7,724 nucleotides of DNA from Actinobacteria bacterium UBA5176 (GTDB lineage Bacteria; Actinomycetota; UBA4738): contig DHWS01000135.1 in assembly GCA_002413305.1 (NCBI GenBank), positions 1 to 7,724 on the forward strand. Direction: 5' to 3'. A program made the translations under genes and the position numbers. Positions 1 through 6,569 of this stretch are shown here, piece after piece. The first letter of the stretch is position 1; the number at the start of each line of letters is the position of its first letter. Under the pieces are notes generated by a model that searched no databases, was not told the DNA's origin, and worked only from the letters and a program-made list of their open reading frames with translations.

Positions 1-1
1 A

Positions 2-244
2 CAGGTTTCGACCGGCGTTTTCAAACCGGCGTTTACACTCGGCGGGTTGACGCCGGGCGACTACCACCTCCCTGGTACCCAGAAGCTGAACGAGGCCGGG
101 GTCGAAACATCTGAGGATTTGCGAGCGTACTTGGTCGGTGAGCTGAGGGCCGACATGTGGGAGCTGGCCAGGATACTTGGTCGTGATCGTGACCCGTGGA
201 ATATCGCCGATCAAGGAGGCGTTCCGAAGCCAGCTACGGGCTAG
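2..244 (+). CDS. 3' end of an unrecognised gene, cut by the left edge
   Basis: An open frame enters from the left edge and stops at TAG (242-244), leaving about 80 C-terminal residues. The visible part reads ...FTLGGLTPGDYHLPGTQKL, then an acidic, probably helical segment (ETSEDLRAYLVGELRADMWE, LARILGRD) and a short polar tail. There are no cysteines, transmembrane segments or catalytic motif that I recognise, so I assign no function. A TTG at 47 could act as a start, but no Shine-Dalgarno precedes it and the frame stays open to base 2, so a truncated longer gene is more likely. It converges on the methyltransferase gene with 35 bp between the stops. Both genes use more mixed third bases than the 3136-4785 gene, which would fit a shared origin such as a glycan or secondary-metabolism locus; that is inference. 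Confidence 0.5.
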   Translation, partial: QVSTGVFKPAFTLGGLTPGDYHLPGTQKLNEAGVETSEDLRAYLVGELRADMWELARILGRDRDPWNIADQGGVPKPATG

Positions 245-265
245 GCCCGCCTGTTCAGGGTGGGC
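245..265. terminator. GC-rich hairpin between convergent genes, possible shared terminator
   Basis: GCCCGCC (245-251) pairs with GGTGGGC (259-265), with one G-T wobble and a further possible T252-G258 pair, leaving a loop of about 5-7 bases. It starts directly after the stop of the left gene and ends 14 bp before the stop of the minus-strand methyltransferase, the expected place for a two-way terminator. No good T-run follows on either strand, so termination is inferred from stem and position only. Confidence 0.4.
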
Positions 266-279
266 GAGTTGTCCCTTCC

Positions 280-942
280 TCAGTGCGTTAGCCGTATCAA
301 TGAGCTGTGCCACATTGTCGTGAGATCCTCTTCTGCCACTTGGAATCCGGCAGCGGCAACCATCGCCCTCATCTTGATGGGATCGTTGGCGGAGAAGGTC
401 GGGTTCTCTTGGGCCATGGGCTTGGTCTTGTCGGAGTAGTGGAGCACGACGTTGCCTCCCGGGCTAACGATCCTTTTGAGGTTCCCGAGGTATGCCTCTA
501 TGAGAGGTGGATCGAGGTGCACGAAGGTATCGAAGCTGAATACGTAGTCGACCGCACGATCAGGTACGCCGGGGAAATCTGTCCCGTTGTTCCGTATGAA
601 CACCATGTTCGGCCTGTGGAAGTTCTTCCGAAGCTCGGACGAGAGCTCCTGGTGGAAGTCGACGACATAAAGACGCTTGAATTGCAGCAGGTAGCGCGTC
701 CAACGGCCACCGCCTGGACCGATCTCAAGTGCAGTGTAGTCCGGCCTAACGTACGGGATCACCCAACGGTCTCTGATGAACCGGAGTGGTTCCACGGTCT
801 CGGGATCGCCCCATTCCAGGCCGTAGAGAGGCTTGGAGGTGAATTCGCGTCGGATGGCTCCGAATAGACGCCGAGGCAAGGAGCGACCCCTGGCGGAGCT
901 CCTCAGCATGTCCGTATACAGTGACGAGTTCAAGTCAGGCAT
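280..942 (-). CDS. Class I SAM-dependent methyltransferase
   Basis: A 220-residue protein of typical size for a single-domain Rossmann-fold methyltransferase (Methyltransf_11/25-like). Motif I, the glycine-rich SAM loop, is ALEIGPGGGRWT (71-82). An acidic residue at the end of strand beta2 (VVDF, D95) would bind the SAM ribose. VDYVFSFDTFVHL (131-143) is the motif IV strand and loop, and GGNVVLHYSD (162-171) is the next core strand after the RIVSPGG turn. The first ~55 residues are basic and then aromatic and probably cap the substrate site. The methyl acceptor cannot be read from sequence; relatives act on sugars, lipids or small metabolites. The start is ATG at 942-940, preceded at 5-nt spacing by a strong Shine-Dalgarno (AGGGAGGT on the minus strand, 948-955). 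It is probably a soluble cytoplasmic enzyme with its own promoter. The family is clear and the substrate unknown. Confidence 0.85.
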   Translation of the reverse strand: MPDLNSSLYTDMLRSSARGRSLPRRLFGAIRREFTSKPLYGLEWGDPETVEPLRFIRDRWVIPYVRPDYTALEIGPGGGRWTRYLLQFKRLYVVDFHQELSSELRKNFHRPNMVFIRNNGTDFPGVPDRAVDYVFSFDTFVHLDPPLIEAYLGNLKRIVSPGGNVVLHYSDKTKPMAQENPTFSANDPIKMRAMVAAAGFQVAEEDLTTMWHSSLIRLTH

Positions 943-965
943 TTCTGACCTCCCTGGAAGGGGTC

Positions 966-971
966 ATTCTA
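966..971 (-). promoter_or_regulatory. Possible -10 box for the methyltransferase gene
   Basis: On the minus strand the hexamer TAGAAT (5 of 6 matches to TATAAT) lies 23 bases upstream of the methyltransferase ATG, just ahead of its strong Shine-Dalgarno. No recognisable TTGACA-type -35 lies 16-18 bp further upstream, which is common in high-GC actinobacterial promoters. The call rests on one hexamer and its position. Confidence 0.3.
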
Positions 972-1350
972 TCCGATTGCCTCGCCGCTCGGAGGTTGTG
1001 ATTGGGCCCTGGTGACCTTAGGCTCTACAAGCGGTCGCGGCCCCCAGCGAGGTATAAACGAAAGTTGTGGATGCGGGACCTGGTGATGGGCGTGGCGTAC
1101 CCTCCGGTCGAACGCTGATCGGAGTTTGCCGGCGTAATGCCGTCCAACAGATGCTCGGTAGCCGGCGACGTAGGAGGTGGTGCGCCCACGATCGCTCGGC
1201 TGACGAATGGCTCTTAGCCTCCAACTTCGAGCACCAACGCAGCACCAAATTGGAAGATCCCGGAAAACCGCATCCAGGAGGCCCTGGATCTCGTTGTGCG
1301 TCCACTCCTGCCCACGCTGATGTGGGGCGCGGCCACGGATGGGAGCGGTG
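972..1350. other. Gene-poor stretch, nothing recognised
   Basis: About 380 bp between the methyltransferase 5' end and the flavoprotein stop. Open frames exist on both strands (for example 1067-1411 plus and 1018-1305 minus), but their translations are rich in Arg, Ser, Pro and Gly, show no domain-like pattern, and the candidate starts lack a Shine-Dalgarno. I see no tRNA-like fold, tandem repeat or T-tailed terminator. It may be a plain intergenic region or a decayed gene. Confidence 0.5.
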
Positions 1351-2727
1351 TCAGCCGTGCTCGATGCGGGCCAGGACCTTCTCGTGGAACGCGTCCTCGG
1401 CCTGCAGGTAGCCGCGGAGCGCGTACTTCGCCGCGGTGGCCAGCGGTTCGGCCGGCCACGGGATCACTCGTCGGTTCACGAATGGGCATCCCGCGGCGAG
1501 CCCGTCGCCGTCCCCGAGGAGCAGCTCGGCCAGCACTTGGCCGTTCCGGTAGCTCATCGAGACGCCGTGTCCGATGCAACCCAGCCCATACACGGCGCTC
1601 CGTTCGGCTCCCACGTAGCCGAGCGCCGGCGTGAGGTCGAGCGTCACCGAGAACGGGCCGCCCCACCGGTGGGTGACGGCCACGTCCGAAAGGTGCGGCC
1701 ACAGCCAGTGGATGTGCTGTTCGAGGTGCCTCCACGACTTCTCGTCGCGGTCGCGGTCGAGGTCCCCGCCTCGGGTGAGGCCGACCGGACCGCCGCCCAT
1801 CACGATGCGCTTGTCCGGGGTCAGCCGGTAGTAGTGGATGAGGTTGCGGGCGTCCTCGATCCCCTGGCGGCCCTGCCAGCCGATCGGCGCGAGCTGCTGT
1901 TCGGTCAGCGGCTCCGTGGCGACCATGTAGGTGAACGCCGGGAGTTGCTTCCGCCCGAGCTCGTCGAACAGGTGCGAGTAGGCGTTGGTGGCGAAGGCCA
2001 GCTTGCGCGCCGTCACCGACCCACGTGGGGTGGCCAGGCGGTACAGGCGGTCGGTGCCCCCCGCCCCCTGGGGCCTGGCGATGCCCAGGACCGGTGAGCT
2101 CTCGAAGACGCGAACCCCCACTTCGAGCGCGAAGCGCTTCTCCTCGCGGACCAGCTTGGCCGGATCGACCAGGAGCAATCGGGGCTCCCACATCGCGCCG
2201 AGGTAGCGCTGGGAATCGACCATCTCCCGGGTCGCTCCCGCGCCGATCCAGGTGATGCCCTGGAACCCGAGCGAGGCCATCAGCTCGACCTGGCGCTGCA
2301 ACCGCTTGACGTAGCTGGGGGTGGTGGCGACGCGCAGGAACCCGGGCCGGATCTTGTCGCACTGGAGCCCGGCCTCGTCGATGAACCGCTCAAGCCCGTC
2401 GACGCATCCCTCCATGTAGGCGTGGGCCCGCTGCAGGAACTTCTTCCCTCGGAGCAGGGCGGTCGTGCCGAACCCGAGGCCGATCACGGTCATGGCGAAC
2501 GAACCGTTGCGCCCGCTCGCCCCGTACCCGACGGTCTTGGCCTCGAGCACCGCCACGTCCAGGGACGGGTCGCGTCGCTTCAGGGCGATGGCCGTGGCCA
2601 TCCCCGTGTAGCCGGCGCCGATGACGGCGACGTCGACGGAGAGGTGCCCGGCCAGGGGCGGCTCCGGTTGGTACTCGCCGTACTCGGCGAGCCACAGGGA
2701 GAGTGGCGAATCGGGAAGGGCCCGCAT
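1351..2727 (-). CDS. FAD-dependent amine/amino-acid oxidoreductase (DAO family, PuuB/DadA-like)
   Basis: A 458-residue flavoprotein of the DAO superfamily (PF01266). The N-terminal dinucleotide fold [16 protein letters not shown] (31-46) carries the GxGxxG FAD loop at 37-42, with the ribose-binding acid at E62 (AVLEAKTVG). GASGRNGSF (69-77) matches the second FAD contact of glycine oxidase and gamma-glutamylputrescine oxidase relatives. LAFATNAYS (243-251) and the C-terminal [20 protein letters not shown] (380-399) close the FAD site. Such enzymes oxidise a C-N bond of an amino acid or polyamine conjugate and pass electrons to oxygen or another acceptor; the substrate here is unknown. I chose ATG 2727 because the family normally begins about 30 residues before the FAD loop with an SLWLAE.G segment, present here at 10-17. 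No good Shine-Dalgarno precedes it. The frame extends to ATG 2826 and GTG 2838, but that extension is Pro/Arg-rich and unlike the family. No pathway partner is adjacent. Confidence 0.9.
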   Translation of the reverse strand: MRALPDSPLSLWLAEYGEYQPEPPLAGHLSVDVAVIGAGYTGMATAIALKRRDPSLDVAVLEAKTVGYGASGRNGSFAMTVIGLGFGTTALLRGKKFLQRAHAYMEGCVDGLERFIDEAGLQCDKIRPGFLRVATTPSYVKRLQRQVELMASLGFQGITWIGAGATREMVDSQRYLGAMWEPRLLLVDPAKLVREEKRFALEVGVRVFESSPVLGIARPQGAGGTDRLYRLATPRGSVTARKLAFATNAYSHLFDELGRKQLPAFTYMVATEPLTEQQLAPIGWQGRQGIEDARNLIHYYRLTPDKRIVMGGGPVGLTRGGDLDRDRDEKSWRHLEQHIHWLWPHLSDVAVTHRWGGPFSVTLDLTPALGYVGAERSAVYGLGCIGHGVSMSYRNGQVLAELLLGDGDGLAAGCPFVNRRVIPWPAEPLATAAKYALRGYLQAEDAFHEKVLARIEHG

Positions 2728-3122
2728 CGATCCGAAGCACACCACCGGGCGTCGGGGACCGGCAGGGCGATCCGGCCCCAAAGGGGTAGGACCATCGGGA
2801 TGCGGTTCGAGCCACGCCGGAGGCATGTCGCCCCCCACTCGGCAGCCGGGGGGCGGGAACGCTCAGGGTCATGACATCTAACGGCGGACCCGCCTTGCTT
2901 GTGTTCCCGGTCGGGGTAGCGTTGTGTCTTGTGCGCCGAGCACGGATCCTGACCAACCTACGCACGGATCAGGTTCGGCGTCGAGGTTATGATCGTCTCG
3001 CTCGGCGGGCTGGCTCACTTCTTTCGCTACCCGGTCGATAGCCGAGGCCAGCTGGGCAGTGGAGAACACGGGGTCGTCCCGGGTAGGCTTCGTCACCGTG
3101 GGGCAGGAGGGGCTCGGCAGAT
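2728..3122. other. Intergenic region between divergent genes
   Basis: About 400 bp separate the divergent flavoprotein and secreted-protein genes and should hold both promoters. Frames extend from each gene into it (upstream to 2838 for the flavoprotein, upstream to 2989 for the secreted protein), but those extensions lack family resemblance and a ribosome binding site. The only clear structure is the direct repeat at 2940-2970, described separately. A TATGAT hexamer at 2988-2993 (plus strand) resembles a -10 box but has no matching -35, so I do not call it. Confidence 0.5.
2940..2970. repeat. Pair of GCACGGATC direct repeats, 22 bp apart; possible operator
   Basis: GCACGGATC occurs exactly at 2940-2948 and again at 2962-2970, start-to-start 22 bp, about two helical turns, so two bound proteins would face the same side of the DNA. 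The same stretch also holds an imperfect inverted repeat (CCTGA ... TCAGG, 2948-2952 and 2968-2972). It lies about 165 bp before the start of the secreted DUF1906 gene and about 215 bp before the flavoprotein start. A regulator site is inference; two 9-mers in a 400 bp region could also be chance. Confidence 0.3.
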
Positions 3123-3129
3123 AGGGAGG
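3123..3129 (+). promoter_or_regulatory. Shine-Dalgarno fixing the start of the DUF1906 gene
   Basis: AGGGAGG ends 6 bases before ATG 3136. This places the start at the head of a clean signal peptide rather than at the upstream in-frame codon at 2989, whose extra 49 residues (rich in Gly/Arg/Pro) would bury the signal sequence inside the protein. A GTG at 3133 is too close to the site to be preferred. Confidence 0.7.
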
Positions 3130-3135
3130 CCCGTG

Positions 3136-4785
3136 ATGCGAGGGACCAACGCGCGCCGTCTGCCGGCTCGATTTGTCGGCGCCATCCTGGCGGCCGCGAT
3201 CGCCACACCTGCGGCGCTGGGGGTCCGGCCGGCCGGCGCGATCGGGGTGGCGGTCAGCTCGGGCAACGGGTTCGACACGTGCTCCGCGCCGAGCGTGGCC
3301 GCGATGCAGGCGTGGTGGACCAACACCCCGTACTGGGACGCCAACATCTACATCGGGGGCGTGGACCGGGCCTGCTCCCAGCCCAACCTGACCGCCTCCT
3401 GGGTGACCCAGGTCAGGGCCATCGGGTACGACCTGATCCCGACGTGGGTAGGGCTGCAGGCTCCGTGCTCGGGCATCGGGCAGGTCATGAGCAACGACCC
3501 CAAGACCGCCCTCATGCAGGGGCGGCAGGACGCATCCGGTGCGGCCACGGCCGCCAGGGCCCTCGGCTTCAACCGCGGAATCGTCTACGACGACATGGAG
3601 GCCTACGACACGACGAACGCGACCTGCCGCAACACCGTGGGCCACTACGTCAAGGGCTGGGTGGCCAGGCTGCACGGCCTGGGCTGGTCTGCGGGCGTGT
3701 ACGGGGCGACCTGCGGCTCGGCGGTCTCCGACTGGGCGTCCCTGGCCCACGTCCCCGACGATCTGTGGGCGGCCGATTGGGATGGCCGGGCGAGCGTGTA
3801 CGGGCTGGTATGCCTGTCGGACGCCCTGTGGGCGAACAACCATCGGCTCCATCAGTTCCAGGGCAACGTCACCCAGACGTGGAACGGGGTGACCATGACC
3901 GTCGACCTCGACTGCGAGGACGGCCTGGTGGAGGGCGTCGCCCACGGGAGCGGTTCGGGCGGCACGTGCACCTACCCGAGCCGAACGCTCCAAGGGCGCG
4001 CACCCGGCTCCTCCCCGGTGCCGCCGTCCCTGGCTGCGCGCTATCCCGATGGGGCGTCGGTCCACACGTCGTTCGTCGGCTCGGCAGGATGGATGAGCGT
4101 CGTCCCTGTGCACGGCTCCGGGGTGGCCGTGGCGGACCTGTACCGGAGCGTGGACGGAGGGCGGACGTGGACCCCGCTCGGCCGGCATCCGTTCGCGGGC
4201 CCGATCCGGTTCGCCACCCCGCTCCAAGGGTGGGCCCTCGGCCCCGGCGGCGGATCCCTCTACCAGACCTCGGACGGGGGGCGCACGTGGCGAGCGGTGG
4301 CCGTGCCCGCGCCCCCGAACCTCGGCGCGACCTCGCTGACGCTCGGCCTCCCGACGCTGGCGGGCGGCACCCTCCTGCTTCCCGTCGCCATCTCCGGGAC
4401 GGCCACCGGGGGCGTCCAGGTCCTGACCAGCCGCGACTCCGGGAGCACCTGGACGCGCTCGACGCCGCTGCCGGTCCCGGCAGTCACCGCCGGGGCCCCT
4501 GTTCCTTTCGCGGCGCTCGATACCACCCGATGGCTCGCCGTGATCGCCGGGCGGCTGTGGAGCACCGATGACGGCGGCACGACGTGGCAGGCGGTCACGG
4601 CGGGCGCACCCCTCGAGGGCGCCACCGGGATCGCCTTCGGCGACCCGGAGCACGGCTCGGCCACGGTCGTGGTGGGCTCTTGCCGCGGATACAAGGCGGG
4701 CTGCGCGGTGGTCTCGGAGACGCTGGTCACCACGGACGGAGGCCGCGAGTGGAGCACCATGGCCGGCGCTCCCCCCGGGCCCTGA
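3136..4785 (+). CDS. Secreted protein: DUF1906 glycoside-hydrolase-like domain plus Asp-box repeats
   Basis: A 549-residue exported protein. Residues 1-35 form a signal peptide: Arg-rich start with an RR pair at 7-8, hydrophobic core FVGAILAAAIATPAALG, and a likely cut after AGA (33-35). The RR pair does not match a full Tat motif. Residues ~43-265 fit DUF1906 (PF08924, the Rv2525c-like TIM-barrel fold): GNGFDTCSAPS at 43-53, NIYIGG (70-75), the acidic YDDMEAY (151-157) where GH25-like relatives carry their D/E pair, WAADWDG (211-217), and VDLDCEDG (256-263). Eight cysteines (49, 80, 111, 164, 193, 226, 260, 278) suggest disulfides. A Gly/Ser/Pro linker (~271-297) leads to five Asp boxes ending in Trp: SVDGGRTW (338-345), TSDGGRTW (378-385), SRDSGSTW (432-439), TDDGGTTW (477-484) and TTDGGREW (532-539), the pattern of sialidase- or photosystem-assembly-type beta-propellers. 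The likely role is binding or cutting of cell-wall or extracellular glycan; activity is unproven. It seems to be transcribed alone. Confidence 0.9.
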   Translation: MRGTNARRLPARFVGAILAAAIATPAALGVRPAGAIGVAVSSGNGFDTCSAPSVAAMQAWWTNTPYWDANIYIGGVDRACSQPNLTASWVTQVRAIGYDLIPTWVGLQAPCSGIGQVMSNDPKTALMQGRQDASGAATAARALGFNRGIVYDDMEAYDTTNATCRNTVGHYVKGWVARLHGLGWSAGVYGATCGSAVSDWASLAHVPDDLWAADWDGRASVYGLVCLSDALWANNHRLHQFQGNVTQTWNGVTMTVDLDCEDGLVEGVAHGSGSGGTCTYPSRTLQGRAPGSSPVPPSLAARYPDGASVHTSFVGSAGWMSVVPVHGSGVAVADLYRSVDGGRTWTPLGRHPFAGPIRFATPLQGWALGPGGGSLYQTSDGGRTWRAVAVPAPPNLGATSLTLGLPTLAGGTLLLPVAISGTATGGVQVLTSRDSGSTWTRSTPLPVPAVTAGAPVPFAALDTTRWLAVIAGRLWSTDDGGTTWQAVTAGAPLEGATGIAFGDPEHGSATVVVGSCRGYKAGCAVVSETLVTTDGGREWSTMAGAPPGP

Positions 4786-4890
4786 ACCCGGTCATCACCC
4801 GACTGTCGGCATCGTCGCCGGTCCGATCGCGAGTGAAGGGTCGGGACTGCGCGTCGCCGGACGACCACCCCATCTTCATCCGGCTGCGGG

Positions 4891-4909
4891 TGGGCGCGCA
4901 AAGCGCCCA
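4891..4909 (+). terminator. Perfect 7-bp GC hairpin downstream of the DUF1906 gene
   Basis: TGGGCGC (4891-4897) pairs perfectly with GCGCCCA (4903-4909) around the loop GCAAA. It lies 105 bp after the stop of the secreted-protein gene. No T-tract follows (TCAACCCG), so it would be an atypical terminator or an RNA 3'-end protecting stem. Equally it could simply be a structured intergenic element. Confidence 0.35.
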
Positions 4910-5155
4910 TCAACCCGTGGGGTGCAATTACTGGGATACGGCGCTGACCAGGGAAGACGCGCGAGGCGGACCGATTGCTCCTACCGGAGTGTGAACGGTC
5001 CTCCGACCTGTCGGGTCCAGAAACCCGATCGCAGCCTGAGAGCGTGGACATCAGCTCGAGGCGGGTGAACCCTTGGGCCGCGGCGGCTGCCTTGCAGAGC
5101 GAACAGGATCAGCCGGCCCGCGCCGCGTCGGGCATAGGCCGGATTGGTATTCATC

Positions 5156-5169
5156 GCCCGCACGCGGGC
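5156..5169 (-). terminator. Short GC hairpin after the SRPBCC gene
   Basis: GCCCG(C) pairs with (G)CGGGC in a 5-6 bp stem, 13 bp beyond the stop of the minus-strand SRPBCC gene. A second stem, CCCTG (5175-5179) with CAGGG (5184-5188), overlaps that stop codon. There is no T-run, so this is a weak terminator candidate. Confidence 0.3.
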
Positions 5170-5182
5170 TGGGTCCCTGCGC

Positions 5183-5647
5183 TCAGGGGGACGAGTTCGG
5201 CTCCCGTTCCAGCTTGTCCATGGCCTTCATGAACGAGGCCGCGACGGGCTTGCCCTTCGAGGCCGTGATCACGAACGCGACCAGGCGTCCGGTGAAGCTG
5301 GTCGGGGTGCGGTTCCACTCGATGTGGACCCGGCTCCCTCCGCCCTCCCGAGGGTGGATGGTGGCCTGCACGTAGCTCCCAGGAGCACAGAAGTTGCTCT
5401 CCTGCACCGTCCATCTGACCGTGCTCGGATCCGACCAGTCGTAGCGCTCCTTCGCCCAGATGGTCATCCCTGGGGTCTTGGTCCCTTCCCGGATCAGCGC
5501 CGTCGTCTCCCCGAGCTCGTAGACCTCGAAGAAGCTCGGGGCGATGCCCGGCCAGATCTCCGGGCGCTTGGGCGAGAAGTCCAGCAGCGCGGCCCGAACC
5601 CGGGCCGGTTCGACCGCGGTCTCGACGTCGGTCTCCACTTTGGGCAT
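5183..5647 (-). CDS. SRPBCC-fold protein (polyketide cyclase/dehydrase-like)
   Basis: A 154-residue protein of the usual size for the SRPBCC (START/Bet v1-like) fold, which wraps a hydrophobic ligand pocket. It begins with strand KVETDVETAVEPARV, followed by the helical ALLDFSPKRPEIWPGI, where domain-initial Ser/Arg/Pro-x-x-W segments are typical. Alternating strands follow (TALIREGT, TIWAKERYDW, TVRWTVQESNF, SYVQATIHP, SRVHIEWNRTPT), and it ends in a long amphipathic C-terminal helix (GKPVAASFMKAMDKLERE, about 131-148). The role is probably lipid or small-molecule binding; no catalytic residue can be assigned. The start is ATG 5647, with GGAG 5 nt upstream on the minus strand (5653-5656). 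The frame continues upstream without a stop into transposase relic sequence, up to about 6154, which would create a false 280-residue or longer fusion; the ribosome binding site and fold boundary both support the short start. Confidence 0.8.
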   Translation of the reverse strand: MPKVETDVETAVEPARVRAALLDFSPKRPEIWPGIAPSFFEVYELGETTALIREGTKTPGMTIWAKERYDWSDPSTVRWTVQESNFCAPGSYVQATIHPREGGGSRVHIEWNRTPTSFTGRLVAFVITASKGKPVAASFMKAMDKLEREPNSSP

Positions 5648-5689
5648 GCCGACTCCGTTCGGGCTCCCTCGACGCAGGATCGCGGTGGG

Positions 5690-5718
5690 ATTGTGCTCTC
5701 GATCGGGCAGCGCTACAA
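5690..5718 (-). promoter_or_regulatory. Weak promoter candidate for the SRPBCC gene
   Basis: On the minus strand TTGTAG (5713-5718) and CACAAT (5690-5695) are separated by exactly 17 bp, giving a start point about 35 bases before the SRPBCC ATG. The hexamers match the consensus at only 3 and 4 of 6 positions. It lies between the gene and the transposase relic, where a promoter for the SRPBCC gene must be if that gene is transcribed independently. Confidence 0.22.
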
Positions 5719-5800
5719 AGCGTCTCGGTAGACAGCGCGACGCTCCCTCATGCCTCCGCCACGGTGTGTCGGGTACCCTGTGGGGCGCGAATATCCTCGA

Positions 5801-6154
5801 TTCGCACTGGATGCGGACGCACCCCCACCGACGGTTCTCCCTCCCTAGCCGGAGGATCAGGGCGCGGATCTCCGGGTCGATCGGGGGCCGTCCGGGCTTA
5901 CCCTTCCTCTTGTAGATCCACTTCCGCTTGACCGCCTCCCGGTGCCAACGGAGCAGGGTCTGCGGCCGCACGAAGAACAGACTCCACCGCTCACGAGGGA
6001 CGGCTCGACTGGCCGCGGCGAGCACCGCACGATCGACTCGCCGTAGATCCAGAGACCCTCGCTGACGACGGAGGAGCCTGACCTCGTGGCGGAGGACGGC
6101 GTTCTCGAGCTCCAGGGATCGGATCGAGGAACCCGCGCCGCCATCAGGATGCGC
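5801..6154 (-). pseudogene. Truncated N-terminal part of a DDE/rve-type transposase
   Basis: The minus-strand frame after the TAG at 6155-6157 encodes about 115 residues that read like the N-terminus of an actinobacterial rve-type (IS3-like integrase-core) transposase. In order: SLELENAVLRHEVRLLRRQ, DRAVLAAASRAVPRERWSLF, the helix-turn-helix VRPQTLLRWHREAVKRKW, GRPPIDPEIRALILRLGREN and RRWGCVRIQ. In intact relatives this is followed by GEL..LG and then a catalytic DDE domain of about 200 residues. Here homology stops after IQ near 5807, and the catalytic core is absent from the window. No ATG with a Shine-Dalgarno opens the frame, so the 5' end is also lost or shifted. I could not identify terminal inverted repeats or target duplications. 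It is a dead IS scar. The exact IS family is uncertain. Confidence 0.8.
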
Positions 6155-6294
6155 CTACCTGTCGAAGCAGCGCGTGTGGTCCGCCGATCTGGCTCGGTGC
6201 TGCCCAGCGGTCCTACCCGAGCCGTCGGAACACCTCTCGACCTCGGCGCGTTCTGCATTTCGGCTGGTCCCGAGGTGGTCGTCTCATCGTTCAT
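6155..6294 (-). other. Possible 5' remnant of a small gene ahead of the transposase relic
   Basis: On the minus strand ATG 6294-6292 is preceded at 8-nt spacing by GGAGGT (6303-6308), a convincing ribosome binding site. The first ~45 residues (MNDETTTSGPAEMQNAPRSR...) are polar, low in complexity and unlike any family I know. The frame continues into the transposase relic out of register (it stays open to 5857), so any real protein is either frameshifted or had its end replaced. It could be the original transposase start with a frameshift, a small disordered protein, or a chance ORF. It begins 44 bp after the CsbD stop, in the same direction. Confidence 0.25.
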
Positions 6295-6338
6295 CCCGAT
6301 CCACCTCCAATCAGGGGTGGCCGCCCTAGGTCCAGTGC

Positions 6339-6512
6339 CTACTTCTTCTCACCGACGGCGCGCTTCATCTTGTCGATGCCCTTACTGACCTTGCCCTTGA
6401 CCTTGGCGCCGGCTTGATCCACCTTGCCCTCTCGCTTCAGGCGTTCGTTGCCGGTGAGGTCTCCGGCGGCCTCCTTGATGCGGCCCTTCGTCTGGTCCGA
6501 TTTCGCTCCCAC
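6339..6512 (-). CDS. CsbD-like stress protein
   Basis: A 57-residue, highly charged, cysteine-free protein matching the CsbD family (PF05532): SDQTKGRIKEAAGDLTGNER (5-24), then KREGKVDQAGAKVKGKV (26-42) and a Lys-rich tail. CsbD of Bacillus subtilis is a sigma-B general-stress gene and relatives across bacteria are stress-induced; the molecular function is unknown. I chose GTG 6512 because the family starts a few residues before the D.xKG motif, and AAGGGAG (minus strand, 6521-6527) lies 8 nt upstream. An in-frame GTG at 6548 would add 12 residues without a good ribosome binding site. It follows the small membrane-peptide gene in the same direction after 57 bp (21 bp with the longer start), so the two are probably co-transcribed. 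It ends with TAG. Confidence 0.88.
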   Translation of the reverse strand: MGAKSDQTKGRIKEAAGDLTGNERLKREGKVDQAGAKVKGKVSKGIDKMKRAVGEKK

Positions 6513-6569
6513 CGCGCTCGCTCCCTTCGTCAGCTCGTTCTGCTGCACCAGACCGGTCGGCCCAACGGC

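Larger units (their letters stand above)
4786..5182. other. Intergenic stretch without a recognised gene
   Basis: About 400 bp between convergent genes. Open frames on both strands give compositionally odd peptides without Shine-Dalgarno sites or motifs. The structures that stand out are the perfect hairpin at 4891-4909 and two stems next to the stop of the SRPBCC gene (5156-5169, and CCCTG/CAGGG at 5175-5188). Confidence 0.5.

Noticed and set aside
1214..2362. A 382-codon minus-strand frame overlapping the flavoprotein, and long plus-strand frames at 1339-2097
   Set aside because: All are shadow translations of the DAO-family gene, which has clear FAD motifs in its own frame.
3279..4571. 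A 430-codon plus-strand frame inside the DUF1906 gene
   Set aside because: Arg/Pro/Gly-rich out-of-frame translation with no family features; the overlapping frame is strongly supported.
2878..4653. A 591-codon open frame on the minus strand opposite the DUF1906 gene
   Set aside because: It is Arg/Gly/Pro-rich without motifs or a Shine-Dalgarno and mirrors the GC-rich codons of the plus-strand gene, which has a signal peptide and two recognised domains.
4786..5182. CRISPR, tandem repeats or a riboswitch in the intergenic region
   Set aside because: No repeated units or conserved aptamer-like core could be seen, only isolated short stems.
5183..6025. A single 280-residue transposase-SRPBCC fusion gene
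   Set aside because: The SRPBCC part has its own ATG and ribosome binding site, and the linker looks like intergenic DNA; the transposase part lacks both a start and its catalytic domain.
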